Shown in pieces: positions 7,865-16,716 of a stretch of DNA of 64,000 nucleotides; the first letter of the stretch is position 1; every line of letters begins with the position of its first letter. A program made the position numbers and the translations under genes. The stretch is taken from NCBI RefSeq assembly GCF_014646295.1, contig NZ_BMNE01000005.1, positions 39,743 through 103,742 of the forward strand, in the 5' to 3' direction. Source of the DNA: Nocardia rhizosphaerihabitans (lineage in GTDB: Bacteria > Actinomycetota > Actinomycetes > Mycobacteriales > Mycobacteriaceae). The notes under the pieces were generated by a model, which ran no database searches, had not been told where the DNA came from, and worked only from the letters and a program-made list of their open reading frames with translations.

Positions 7865-8248
7865 TCAGGCCTCTGACCTGGGCAGACCGAGCTGGTTGGC
7901 GAGCATTTTGGTGAATACTCGCATGCCGGCGACCATGTCGAAGTTCTCGTCCAACAACCACAGGTGCTCCAGCCCGACGAGGAGGGTGGCGATGATCAGA
8001 TCAGCCATTCCCGTGATGTCGTTCCGCTCGACCGCCGACACCTCGCCGTCGCGCAACGCGTGCTCGGCCACCACCTCCGCAGCGCCGCGCAGTCGTTCCA
8101 GCCGCAGGCGCGACCAGTGCGCGGCCAACTCCGAGCTGTCGCCGGGAGCGAGCGCGCACACGTGCTCCAAGCGAATGTGGGAGTATCGGCTGAATGCGAC
8201 GCCGGGCGGAATTGTCGCGGTGACGAGGATCGGAATCAGGGTGGGGAC
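7865..8248 (-). pseudogene. TetR-type regulator C-terminal remnant
   Basis: The reading LEHVCALAPGDSSELAAHWSRLRLERLRGAAEVVAEHALRDGEV...MVAGMRVFTKMLANQLGL is a TetR ligand-binding domain without the DNA-binding helix-turn-helix. The frame is open back to 8248, immediately after the TAA stop of the upstream methyltransferase and in the same frame, with no ATG or GTG start bearing a ribosome binding site; a TTG at 8170 is the only candidate. I read it as a truncated regulator left by a deletion that joined it to the methyltransferase end. Confidence 0.6.
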
Positions 8249-9028
8249 TTATCCGTTCGCGCGCCGCGACAGTTCGGCCCGCATCTGCAGGAATCGAAAC
8301 AGCCCCGGCCTGCCGATGACGGCTTCGTAGCGGTCGACCACCTCATCCACGAAAGCGGGGACGTCGGTGGCGGGTAGACGGGCGGTCCAGTCGGCGAAGC
8401 CGACCGTGCACCACCGGGCGAAGGCCGCGCGGGAGCCGAAGTCCCATTCGCGGTCGGTCACGGATTGCGCGGTGAGCTCGAAGCCTGCGCTCGCCGCGAT
8501 CGCGATCAGCGCGCCGGGTTCGATATGCACGTAGGGGCGCGTGAAATCGGCGAATGCCGCCGCCCACCGCGCATCGCCGGTGACCGCCATCGCGATGTCC
8601 TCGACGCTCGGGCGAGGTCCGCCGCAGACGTACTGCACGAGCGCCCGTCCGCCGGGTGTGAGGGCGGCGGCGATGTGCCGGTAGGCGGTTTCCTGGTCGA
8701 CCACCCAGTGCAGGGCGTTGAACGAGACGACGAGATCGAACTCGCGGGTGAAGGTCATGGTCGTGACATCGCCAACCTGGAATTCGACGTTCGTGAGCTG
8801 GTCGTCGGCCGTGCGGGCGACCTCGATCATCCGCGGTGACGGGTCGACGCCGAGCACGGAACCGCCGGGCACCCGCGCCGCGATCAGACGCGTCACATAG
8901 CCGTCGCCACAACCCACATCGAGCACCCGCTCGGCACCCGCGACCGTGACCGACTCCACCGCGTCCGTCGCCATCGCCCGCTGGAGTGCGCTGATGTGGG
9001 CGTAGCCCGCGCCGTCCCAGTCGGCCAT
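8249..9028 (-). CDS. Class I SAM-dependent methyltransferase
   Basis: The 259-residue protein has motif I VLDVGCGDGYVTRLIA, the acidic residue of GVDPSPRMI, GDVTTMTF and FDLVVSFNALHWV, which is the Methyltransf_11/25 fold close to trans-aconitate and UbiE-like methyltransferases. The substrate is unknown. It begins three bases after the stop of the beta-lactamase-like lipoprotein gene, so the two are probably co-transcribed. The in-frame TetR remnant follows directly after its TAA. Confidence 0.85.
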   Translation of the reverse strand: MADWDGAGYAHISALQRAMATDAVESVTVAGAERVLDVGCGDGYVTRLIAARVPGGSVLGVDPSPRMIEVARTADDQLTNVEFQVGDVTTMTFTREFDLVVSFNALHWVVDQETAYRHIAAALTPGGRALVQYVCGGPRPSVEDIAMAVTGDARWAAAFADFTRPYVHIEPGALIAIAASAGFELTAQSVTDREWDFGSRAAFARWCTVGFADWTARLPATDVPAFVDEVVDRYEAVIGRPGLFRFLQMRAELSRRANG

Positions 9029-9031
9029 CGG

Positions 9032-10309
9032 CTACGACCCGCCCTGCGGCGGAACATCTTTCTTGACCGGCGGGGCGTCGTCGGGCGCGAGATACGCACC
9101 GATCTTGCGGAACAGCGTGTCACCACCGTTCGAGTAGCCGCCCGAGGCGCTGAACGCTTGGGGCAGGAAGGTGACGGCGACCGCGATCGCGATCTTCTGC
9201 GCCGGCAGGTAGGCGTTGACCGCGGCGCCGCCGAAGAACAGCGGGTTCTGGTAGGACCAGTCGCCGGTGAGCCACAGGCCGAGACCGTAGGTCTGGAAAT
9301 CGTCGAGCGGGCGGCAGTTGACGCAACCGGGGACCGTTGTCGTCTTGCCGCGCAGGTCCGTGGTCGTCATCGCCCGGTACGACTCCTCGGACAGCAGTTC
9401 GCCGCTGCCGATGGCGACGGCACTGCGCTCGAGGTCGTAGATGTTGCTCGTCTGGATCGCACCGTGGCTGATCGTCCACGACGGATTCCAGTAGGTCGAT
9501 TCCTCGTAGAACGGGACGTCGGGCGCCAGTTCGAAGTACTCGCGTCGTTCCGAGGTGAACGAGTGCAGGACCGGCTCGGGGATGTAGGGCGTGAGGTTCG
9601 GCACGGTGTTCTTCAGGTCGAGCGGGCCGAGGACCTTCTCCTGCAGGGCATCCGCGAGCGACTTACCGGTGACCTTCTCCAGCACCAACCCGAGGAGTAC
9701 GTAGTTGGTGTGCGCGTAGGCCCAGTTGGTTCCCGGCTCGAACCACAGGGGGTCGTCGATCGCCAGCGCGAGTTGTTCCTGGGTGGTCCACGCCTTGTAC
9801 GGATCCGCGAATGCGATCTCCGCGAATTTCTCGTTCCCGAGCACGAAATCGTGGTAACCCGAGGTCATCTGGGCCAGCTGACGCAGATTCACGCGGTCGG
9901 CGTCGGGAATTCCGGGCAGGTATTTCGAGAGCTTGTCGTCGAGGCTCAGTTTCCGCTCGTCGGCCAGGATCAGCAGCAGGGTCGACACGTAGGAGATCGC
10001 GACGGCGCCGTTGCGGAAGTGCATGTCGGTGGTGGCGGGCACGCCCGTCATGGACTCGCCTCTGGCCGCGGTGACGATCTCTTTGCCGTCGACCGTCACG
10101 CGCACGATCACCGACTTCAGGTGCGCTTCCGCCATGTAGTCGTCGACGATCTCCATGATGGCGTCGGCTTTCGCCGGGTCGTCACCGGAGAACGTCGGGT
10201 GCGCGCCCGAGGTCGAGCCCGAATCCTGCGCAGTGTCGTTCGATGAACATGCCGCCGCCAGGAGACCCAGCGTGCAGGCGAACACCAGAACATTCCGAGA
10301 AACGGACAT
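9032..10309 (-). CDS. Beta-lactamase/DD-peptidase-like lipoprotein lacking catalytic residues
   Basis: The 425-residue protein has a lipoprotein signal with lipobox LAAAC (Cys21) and a serine beta-lactamase-like (class C/DD-peptidase) fold: FRNGAV...LSLDDKLSKYLPG, LRQLAQMTSGYHDF and NYVLLGLVLEKVTGKSL. The three active-site motifs are all changed. SxxK is AVAI (102-105), YxN is YAH (198-200) and the HTG/HxG box reads FFGG (358-361). I therefore call it a pseudo-enzyme that probably binds a ligand or cell-wall polymer outside the membrane. It starts the minus-strand pair with the methyltransferase and is divergent from the alpha/beta hydrolase. Confidence 0.8.
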   Translation of the reverse strand: MSVSRNVLVFACTLGLLAAACSSNDTAQDSGSTSGAHPTFSGDDPAKADAIMEIVDDYMAEAHLKSVIVRVTVDGKEIVTAARGESMTGVPATTDMHFRNGAVAISYVSTLLLILADERKLSLDDKLSKYLPGIPDADRVNLRQLAQMTSGYHDFVLGNEKFAEIAFADPYKAWTTQEQLALAIDDPLWFEPGTNWAYAHTNYVLLGLVLEKVTGKSLADALQEKVLGPLDLKNTVPNLTPYIPEPVLHSFTSERREYFELAPDVPFYEESTYWNPSWTISHGAIQTSNIYDLERSAVAIGSGELLSEESYRAMTTTDLRGKTTTVPGCVNCRPLDDFQTYGLGLWLTGDWSYQNPLFFGGAAVNAYLPAQKIAIAVAVTFLPQAFSASGGYSNGGDTLFRKIGAYLAPDDAPPVKKDVPPQGGS

Positions 10310-10421
10310 TGGTCACCTTCCTGGTTACCGGAAAATCCGACTGCCCTGGTGTCCTCCGCAAATGTGCGAACAGCCAATTCTATGGCCGCCTAGCCGAGTC
10401 GGCGGGAAACCGCGCGGTGCG

Positions 10422-10462
10422 GTGTCAGCGGATGCGTCAGGCGCGTGTCAGGCCGGTGTCAG
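10422..10462 (+). promoter_or_regulatory. GTGTCAG heptamer array upstream of alpha/beta hydrolase
   Basis: GTGTCAG at 10422-10428, GCGTCAG at 10434-10440, GTGTCAG at 10445-10451 and GTGTCAG at 10456-10462 form an array whose last three members are at 11-bp pitch. A GTAGTT element follows about 14 nt after the last copy, the same distance as the ATAGAC element at the DHFR-like gene. The orientation relative to the downstream gene is also the same. A shared SARP-like activator is the simplest reading. Confidence 0.55.
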
Positions 10463-10519
10463 GTCGGGTCGTGAAAGTAGTTGTCATCACGAAGGACGAA
10501 CCGAAGGGGTGATCGCGAC

Positions 10520-11347
10520 ATGACCGCGCAGCACACGAACCGCACCGAATCGAAGAACACCGCGTGGAGCGGCATGGTGGCCGTCGACGATACGGCGCTG
10601 GCCGTCACCGACAGCGGTGGTGACGGGATCCCGGTCGTCTATCTCAACGGGCAGTTCGCTACCCAGGGCTACTGGCGCAAGACCATCGCCGAGCTCGGGC
10701 CGGGGTTCCGGCACATCACCTACGACGAACGGGCGCGTGGCAGGAAGTCGAAGCTGTCCGCCGACTACTCCTTCGAGGCCGCCGTCCGCGATGTCGACGC
10801 GGTGCTCGCGGCCAGGGGCGTCGACCGGGCGCTGGTGGTCGGCTGGTCCTACGGCGCGGTGGTCGGGGCGCATTGGGCCGAACGGAATCCGGAACGGGCC
10901 ATCGGCGCGGTGCTCGTCGACGGCGCGTTTCCGTACGATTGGCTCGACGATGCCATGGAGCAGCGGATTCGCACGCTGTTCAAGCGATTGAGCTGGTTCA
11001 TGCCGTTGATGCGGCCGACCGGGTTGGCCCCCCGCATGACCGCCGCGCAGCAGGCCGAGAGCAATATCGAGCTCGGCAAGCTCTCCCGCGAGAGCGAACT
11101 GGGTCCGGTGCTGGACGCGATCACCGTTCCGGTGCGGTATGTGGTCGCCTCGGGCACGTCGTTCGGCAGCAAGCGCGACGAGCAGGAGAAGATCCGCAGC
11201 GGGCTCGACGCGGCGACCACCCGCAACCCGAATGTCCGCATCGGGGCTAAGGTGCCCAGCAATCACGGTGCCATCCTGGGCAAGGACTTCCGGGCCATCG
11301 CCGACTCGGTGCGCGAAGTCGCGGAACTCGACCAGGCGGGGAAGTAA
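10520..11347 (+). CDS. Alpha/beta fold hydrolase
   Basis: The 275-residue protein has the nucleophile elbow GWSYGAV, the oxyanion region VVYLNGQFATQGYW, and a late NHGAILG histidine, so the Ser-Asp-His triad is plausible. The substrate is unknown. The ATG at 10520 is chosen because the upstream in-frame extension overlaps the promoter repeats. The PLP enzyme gene starts 17 bases after its stop, so they may share a transcript controlled by the GTGTCAG array. Confidence 0.8.
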   Translation: MTAQHTNRTESKNTAWSGMVAVDDTALAVTDSGGDGIPVVYLNGQFATQGYWRKTIAELGPGFRHITYDERARGRKSKLSADYSFEAAVRDVDAVLAARGVDRALVVGWSYGAVVGAHWAERNPERAIGAVLVDGAFPYDWLDDAMEQRIRTLFKRLSWFMPLMRPTGLAPRMTAAQQAESNIELGKLSRESELGPVLDAITVPVRYVVASGTSFGSKRDEQEKIRSGLDAATTRNPNVRIGAKVPSNHGAILGKDFRAIADSVREVAELDQAGK

Positions 11348-11364
11348 GGAGATAGGAAGCGAGT

Positions 11365-12372
11365 ATGACTGCGCTGCTGCACGAACGGTTCGAAGAGCTA
11401 CGGAATACGTTGCCGCACATCCGGCTCGGTTCCGGGCCGACTCCGGTACGCACGCTGTCCGGGCTTTCCGACGGGTCAGCGCAGTTGTGGCTCAAGGACG
11501 ATGGGGTTTTCGGAGACGGGGGGTGGGGCGGAAACAAGGTCCGCAAGCTCGAGTGGCTGATTCCCGATGCGCTGCGGCGGGGACGGCGGACGATCTTCAC
11601 CGTCGGTGGGCTGGGAACGAATTGGGGACTCGCTACCGCGTTGTACGCGAAGGAGTACGGGCTGAAGACGGCGCTGGCGCTGGTCGATCAGCCGGTCGAC
11701 GAGCATGTGCGCGCTCAACTCGAGCGGCTCGAACGCAGCGGTGCCACACTGCATTTCACCCATACGAAGGCGCGCACGATCGCGGCTGTCCCCTATCTCC
11801 TCGCGCGGCATTCGGCAGGCGGCAAGCTTCCTTATCTGCTGCCCGCGGGTGGGTCGTCGACGGTCGGCGTGCTCGGCTATGTCGAGGCTGCGCTGGAGTT
11901 GGCTGACCAGGTCGCCGCGGGTGTGGTGCCGGAACCGACGCATATCGTCACGGCGATCGGGTCGGGTGGGACCGCGGCCGGGCTGCTGCTCGGGCTCGAG
12001 CTCGCGGGGCTGTCGACCAAGGTGGTCGGGGTGGTCGTCAACGATCAGCTTCGGCTGGATGCCACCACCCTGCTGCGGTCCGCGCGACGGACCGAGGCGC
12101 TCTTGCGCAAGCGTGGCGCTCCCCTGCCACGGCTCGAGCTCGCGCCCGAGAGGCTGATCTCGGTCGAGGACCAGCTCGGTGCGGGCTACGGGCACCCCAC
12201 CGAGCAGGGTGAGCGTGCCCGCGCACTCGCCGCCGACGCCGGGCTGATCCTCGAGCCCGTCTATACCGCGAAGGCCATGGCGGCGACTCTCGCCCTCGAT
12301 GCCGGCGGTGCGCTGGGCAAGGGCGATGTCGTCTTCCTGAACACCAACGGACCCCGCCTTCCCCAGCGGTAG
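11365..12372 (+). CDS. PLP-dependent D-cysteine desulfhydrase / ACC deaminase family enzyme
   Basis: The 335-residue protein is a fold-type II PLP enzyme. The Schiff-base lysine is Lys58 in GGWGGNKVRKLEW; TVGGLGTNWGLATA and AIGSGGTAAGLLLGLELAG form the phosphate and substrate loops. This subfamily covers D-cysteine desulfhydrase (D-Cys to pyruvate, H2S and ammonia) and 1-aminocyclopropane-1-carboxylate deaminase, which cannot be separated here. The preceding gene is an alpha/beta hydrolase on the same strand. Confidence 0.8.
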   Translation: MTALLHERFEELRNTLPHIRLGSGPTPVRTLSGLSDGSAQLWLKDDGVFGDGGWGGNKVRKLEWLIPDALRRGRRTIFTVGGLGTNWGLATALYAKEYGLKTALALVDQPVDEHVRAQLERLERSGATLHFTHTKARTIAAVPYLLARHSAGGKLPYLLPAGGSSTVGVLGYVEAALELADQVAAGVVPEPTHIVTAIGSGGTAAGLLLGLELAGLSTKVVGVVVNDQLRLDATTLLRSARRTEALLRKRGAPLPRLELAPERLISVEDQLGAGYGHPTEQGERARALAADAGLILEPVYTAKAMAATLALDAGGALGKGDVVFLNTNGPRLPQR

Positions 12373-12497
12373 CCAAGTGCGGCGATATTGCTGCCACGCT
12401 GCGACATTGGCGATAGCCAGGGCTGTGGGGAACGTCGCCGGTCGTCCAGGCCGGGCGGTCGAGTTGCCGAGGGGTCGCCACTGTAACCTCCCCGACT

Positions 12498-13187
12498 ATG
12501 ACCACGATCACAGCTGCGGTACCTGCAGATGACACTGTGCGACCGGACACGTCGCGCGGGGATCTGCATTTTATTGGCCGGTTGAGTTCGTTCAGACCAC
12601 GGATGGCACACGCATCGTTGATTGTCACGGCAGTGGTGGCGGTCAATTCGTTTCAAATGTCCTTCGCCGCTTTACATGATCTATCGATACGAAATCTGGT
12701 GCCGCCCGAACTCGCGGCGAACGTGCCGATCGCCATAGTCGGGTTGGTCGCCGCTTCCATCATCGCCACCGCCTCGTTCCGGCAGTGGAGCGCGGGCTGG
12801 TGGTACGCGACCGTGTTGTTCGCCTTCTCGACCTTGATTTCTGTTTCCGGAAATATCCAGTATGCCAACGAGATCGGTGGCGGCGTCGTGTCGATGTCGA
12901 TCTACGCCGGCATGCCGTTGACGATGCTGTTCGCCGTGCATCTCACGCTGATGCTCTGGGAACGCGGCCGACAGGTCTCGGCCGAAGGTAGTGCCGAGGC
13001 CGCGGCACCAGAGCCCACCGTCACACCCGTCGAGGTGGAGGTGGAGGTACCGAAGGTCTACCCGCTCGACAACACCGGGCCACTGTTCACCAGACGGCAG
13101 ACCACCGGTGTCGGATCGCAGCACTGGCCGACGTCCGTGGATGTCATCGACGGACCCCAGTTCACTACGACCGGCATACGTTTCTGA
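12498..13187 (+). CDS. DUF2637 (SpdB-like) membrane protein
   Basis: The 229-residue protein has four hydrophobic segments between residues 35 and 155 (SLIVTAVVAVNSFQMSF, NVPIAIVGLVAASIIATA, WWYATVLFAFSTLISVSG, MPLTMLFAVHLTLMLWER) and a hydrophilic Glu/Pro-rich tail. The four-helix region matches DUF2637, which in actinobacteria includes SpdB-like proteins near plasmid transfer and phage genes. No conjugation or phage gene flanks it here, so its function is unknown. The 142-residue gene downstream may be its partner. Confidence 0.65.
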   Translation: MTTITAAVPADDTVRPDTSRGDLHFIGRLSSFRPRMAHASLIVTAVVAVNSFQMSFAALHDLSIRNLVPPELAANVPIAIVGLVAASIIATASFRQWSAGWWYATVLFAFSTLISVSGNIQYANEIGGGVVSMSIYAGMPLTMLFAVHLTLMLWERGRQVSAEGSAEAAAPEPTVTPVEVEVEVPKVYPLDNTGPLFTRRQTTGVGSQHWPTSVDVIDGPQFTTTGIRF

Positions 13188-13243
13188 CTATGCACGCCGC
13201 TCGACGTTCTCAGTCACCCCAAAACCACTCGAGGGAGCAGAAA

Positions 13244-13672
13244 ATGGCGATGACCGTGTGGCAGGACCAAGGTTTGGAACAGTTTCGGGAACTCGCGATC
13301 CGATTGGCTTCGATCATTCAGAGCAGTCTGGATCGATCGGGTTCGATGACCCAGCTCACCGAAGCGATCGGCAATGCGGAAGCATTCACCGATCTGATGA
13401 TCGAATACTCGGGACGCTGGTTCATCGAGACAGGTGGTCGCTCGACCCTGATGGGGCCGGAACTGTTCTGGATGCTGTCCGAGCCGGGACCTCGGCGCGG
13501 CGCCGCGGCCGGAGTACGCGGTCAGGAAACCTCCTCCGAACCCGAGCTCAGCGGCGGACAGCGTGGCCGGAAATTGCTGTTGATCTGCGTTTTCGAGGCG
13601 CTCGCGCACACCCAATGGCTGCCCGAGGGTATGGCGGAGCATCCGGTGACCAACGGAAGCGGAATAGGCTGA
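13244..13672 (+). CDS. Uncharacterised 142-residue protein
   Basis: Unrecognised. The ATG at 13244 is supported by GAGGGAG eight bases upstream. The protein begins with a helical region (VWQDQGLEQFRELAIRLASIIQSSLDRSGSM), has an aromatic stretch around SGRWFIETGGRSTLMGPELFW, then a Gly/Arg/Glu linker and a hydrophobic RKLLLICVFEALAHTQW segment. It lies 56 bases behind the DUF2637 gene on the same strand. Confidence 0.55.
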   Translation: MAMTVWQDQGLEQFRELAIRLASIIQSSLDRSGSMTQLTEAIGNAEAFTDLMIEYSGRWFIETGGRSTLMGPELFWMLSEPGPRRGAAAGVRGQETSSEPELSGGQRGRKLLLICVFEALAHTQWLPEGMAEHPVTNGSGIG

Positions 13673-13754
13673 CCTACCACCGAGAATCCGCCCACCCCGG
13701 AGACGTTCCGGTAGCCGAATGTTTCCGGGCTGGGAGGTAGGACCGGTAGGCCGG

Positions 13755-13792
13755 ACCCGGCGGCCGGGCCGGGTGCCCCCGGAACCGGGGGC
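13755..13792 (+). terminator. Two adjacent hairpins before the cutinase gene
   Basis: ACCCGGC (13755-13761) pairs with GCCGGGT (13768-13774), and GCCCCCGG (13775-13782) pairs with CCGGGGGC (13785-13792). They lie 80 bp after the 142-residue gene and 114 bp before the cutinase-like gene. There is no T-tract, so terminator or 5'-UTR structure are both possible. Confidence 0.35.
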
Positions 13793-13905
13793 AATGGTTC
13801 CTGTTCGCGGCAGTAACGATCTTGCTGAGTGGGACGACAAAGGTCGTGACAAACGGCCCGTCGGGGGGCCTGCCCACCTGTAGGTCATTCGAACGGGATC
13901 AGAAT

Positions 13906-15585
13906 ATGAATCTGCGCGAGTTCCTTGCGAAACATCGCATCGCTTCGGCTGTCGCCGCACCGGCGGCGCTCGGTGTCGCGGCCATTGTCGCCGCGTCGTT
14001 CGCGGTGACGTCGCAGCCCGAGTCCCCCACCTACCAGCTGACCACCTCGGTCACCGAGTGCCGCGAGATGGTGACCATCTCGGTGGCCGGTCGCAACGAC
14101 ACCCCGGTCGAGGGCACCACGGCGATGCTGCTCGACGCCAACGGCAACCCGCTGCCGGCGGCGCTGTCGGGCGATCACAGCAGCGTCTGGGTCGACCCGG
14201 TGGTGAACGCGCCGCGTGACGACCTGGCCGAGGGCCAGTACGCGGCGATCTACATCGCCTACCCGGCCGACATGCGGACCTACGAGGACGCGGTCAACCA
14301 GGGCGTCGCCAACACCCAGCAGGTGATGCGCGAGATCTCCGCCGCCTGCCCGGACACCAAGTTCTCCATCGTCGGCTACAGCGAGGGCGCCGACGTGGTG
14401 CGCCGCGTCGCCGAGGGCATCGGCAACGACAACCCCGCCGACGGCTACTCGGTCGTCGACCCGGACGACGTGCTCGGCGTGGTGATGTTCGCCGACGCCG
14501 GTCGCAAGGCGGGCGAGGGCACCTTCATCGGCGCCGAGGACCCGTTCGCCAACCCGGACGGCTTCGACCAGAAGTACCAGGACGGCACCAAGCCGATCTC
14601 GGGCAAGGGCGTGACCACCGGCGGCGACTTCGGTGCGCTCAACGGCAAGATCGCCTCGTTCTGCTCCGAGGGCGACCTCACCTGCGCGGCGCCGGAGAAC
14701 ATCTCCCTGCTGCAGCTGGCCGCCAATGTCGGCAGGCAGATCAACGTCGACGACCTGCAGCGCGACGGCCTGACCCCGGCCACCGGCCAGGACATGGCCT
14801 TCACCCTCGGCCGGATCGCGATGGCGGCCTTCTCCGACATCGCCGCCAACCCGAACTGGATGGCCAGCGACGAGACCTTCCTCGACGTGCTGCTGAAGGT
14901 GTCGGATCCGGACTACAAGCCGGGCGAGACCAAGGCGCCCGCCAAGGTCGACACCATCGCCGGTGAGCAGCTCTCGCCGCTGGCGTACCTGCCGCAGAAG
15001 GTGTTCAACGAGATCGTCGGGCTGATCGTGACGAACCAGAACACCATCCCGGTGGCGATGAGCGATCCGTACCAGCTGACCCTCGGCCCGAACGGCACCG
15101 GTCATCACTTCGACTACTGGCGTGACTCCGACGCCGCCAACGGCAAGCCGCTGACCTCGGCCGAGTACGCGGCGGCGTGGCTGACCCACCTGGCCAAGCA
15201 GGCGCAGGCAGGCGAGACGGTGGACACCAAGGCGGCGCCGACCGATGACGACGTGACCGCCGCGCTGGCGGCACCGACGAAGCCGGCCACGACCACCACC
15301 GCGGTGGCGCCGAGCACCACGACGGCGAAGTCGACGACCACGGCCAAGACGTCCTCGCCGACCACCACGTCGAAGACGGGCACGAGCACGACCACCTCGA
15401 CCACGACGGTCGCCCCGTCCACGACGACGCCGTCGACCACCACGCCCGCTCCGGCGCAGGAACCGGCGACGAACCAGGCCGCGGCGCCCGAGCCGACGAC
15501 CACCACCCCGGCACCGACCACCACCACGGTGGCGCCGACCACGACAGTCGAGCCGACGACCACCACCCCGGCTCCGACGAACTGA
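13906..15585 (+). CDS. Secreted cutinase-family esterase with Thr-rich C-terminal tail
   Basis: The 559-residue protein starts at the ATG at 13906 with a signal peptide (IASAVAAPAALGVAAIVAASF). The cutinase-type hydrolase domain follows, with the nucleophile in GYSEGAD, a possible acid in FCSEGDLTC and a possible histidine in GTGHHFDYW. After about residue 450 the chain becomes a 100-residue Thr/Pro/Ala tail rich in TTT and PTTTT runs, likely an O-glycosylated wall linker. Family members cleave esters of lipids or polyesters outside the cell. The domain is larger than a 200-residue stand-alone cutinase. Confidence 0.75.
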   Translation: MNLREFLAKHRIASAVAAPAALGVAAIVAASFAVTSQPESPTYQLTTSVTECREMVTISVAGRNDTPVEGTTAMLLDANGNPLPAALSGDHSSVWVDPVVNAPRDDLAEGQYAAIYIAYPADMRTYEDAVNQGVANTQQVMREISAACPDTKFSIVGYSEGADVVRRVAEGIGNDNPADGYSVVDPDDVLGVVMFADAGRKAGEGTFIGAEDPFANPDGFDQKYQDGTKPISGKGVTTGGDFGALNGKIASFCSEGDLTCAAPENISLLQLAANVGRQINVDDLQRDGLTPATGQDMAFTLGRIAMAAFSDIAANPNWMASDETFLDVLLKVSDPDYKPGETKAPAKVDTIAGEQLSPLAYLPQKVFNEIVGLIVTNQNTIPVAMSDPYQLTLGPNGTGHHFDYWRDSDAANGKPLTSAEYAAAWLTHLAKQAQAGETVDTKAAPTDDDVTAALAAPTKPATTTTAVAPSTTTAKSTTTAKTSSPTTTSKTGTSTTTSTTTVAPSTTTPSTTTPAPAQEPATNQAAAPEPTTTTPAPTTTTVAPTTTVEPTTTTPAPTN

Positions 15586-15597
15586 TCGAGACCGAGC

Positions 15598-15631
15598 AAT
15601 CCCCGGTGGGCCACGCCGCCCACCGGGGATT
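15598..15631. terminator. Bidirectional terminator between cutinase and DMT transporter genes
   Basis: AATCCCCGGTGGG (15598-15610) and CCCACCGGGGATT (15619-15631) form a perfect 13-bp stem with an 8-nt loop, followed by GTCGTTTCT. It lies between two convergent genes. Confidence 0.8.
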
Positions 15632-15639
15632 GTCGTTTC

Positions 15640-16527
15640 TCAGCAGCTGTCGGCGGGCGCGGGCAGTCTGTCCTTGACCCGGGTGGCACTCCGGGTACCG
15701 ATGATCGAACCGATGACGACCAGCGGGAACCCGATCGCCATCCCGATCGTCAGCGGTTCGCCGAGGGCCGCAACGCCGAGGACGATCGCGACCGCCGGAT
15801 TGATATAGGTGATGACGGTGGCGCGCGCGGGGCCGACCTCGGCGATGAGCGCGAAGAAGACGAGAAACGCGATGGCCGTGCAGATCACGGCGAGACCGAG
15901 CACCGACCAGGCCGCGTCGGCGGGGATGTGCGCGGGCCAGGACGCGGCGGTGAACGGGGTGTAGACCAGCGCGGCCAGCAGCAGCGACGCGGTGACGACG
16001 CCGAGCGCGGGCAGGTCGGCGAGGGTGCGGTCGTAGATGATCGGGCCGATCGCGTAGCCGATCGTGGTGACCGCGACGGCGGCCAGCGCGGCGGGGTCGG
16101 TCAGGTCGAGGTCGAGGCCGACAAGTGTTGCGACACCGGCGAAGCCGATCAGCAGGCCGATCGTGCGCCGTCCGTCGAAGCGATCGTGGCCGAGCAACGT
16201 CACGATGACGATGGCGATCAGCGGCACCGCGGCCACGAGCAGGCCGACGGTCGAGCTGTGCAGTGTCTTCTCGGCGTAGCCGAGCAGCACCCACGGGCCG
16301 ACGATCTCTACCGCGGTGTAGGCGAGCAACATTCGCCAGCGGGCGGCGATACCACGGAAGGCGTTGGTGTACAGCGCGATCGGCAGCAGGAGCAGCCCAC
16401 CGATCGCGGTCCGCCCGAAGGCGACGACCACCGGGTCGACGCTCTCGACCGCGATGCGGATCATCGCGTACGGCACACCCCAGATCACGCCGAGCGCCAG
16501 GAACAGCACCCACCCGCGCTTACTCAC
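15640..16527 (-). CDS. DMT superfamily (EamA) permease
   Basis: The 295-residue protein has ten hydrophobic helices in two EamA repeats, with the typical N-terminal LALGVIWGVPYAMIRIAVESVDP and the C-terminal repeat RATVITYINPAVAIVLGVAALGEPLT. It is a drug/metabolite exporter-type permease of the cytoplasmic membrane; the substrate cannot be predicted. It is monocistronic by position. Confidence 0.85.
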   Translation of the reverse strand: MSKRGWVLFLALGVIWGVPYAMIRIAVESVDPVVVAFGRTAIGGLLLLPIALYTNAFRGIAARWRMLLAYTAVEIVGPWVLLGYAEKTLHSSTVGLLVAAVPLIAIVIVTLLGHDRFDGRRTIGLLIGFAGVATLVGLDLDLTDPAALAAVAVTTIGYAIGPIIYDRTLADLPALGVVTASLLLAALVYTPFTAASWPAHIPADAAWSVLGLAVICTAIAFLVFFALIAEVGPARATVITYINPAVAIVLGVAALGEPLTIGMAIGFPLVVIGSIIGTRSATRVKDRLPAPADSC

Positions 16528-16716
16528 ACGTCACCACCATTTCGATCCCGCGACGAGATCCACCCTCGCGCAGTTCATCCTATGATTTGAAACGGCCACT
16601 GCGAGTGGCGCGACCGACATCTTTCGTCGATATCCGGCCACGACACTCCGGGCGACATCGCCAGGCAACGCGCCGATCATGATGACTGTGCGGTGCCTCG
16701 GTGCAATGATCGGCGG

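Noticed and set aside
15290..15585. CRISPR-like or satellite repeat
   Set aside because: The repetition is in-frame Thr/Pro codons of the cutinase-like tail, without regular spacers.
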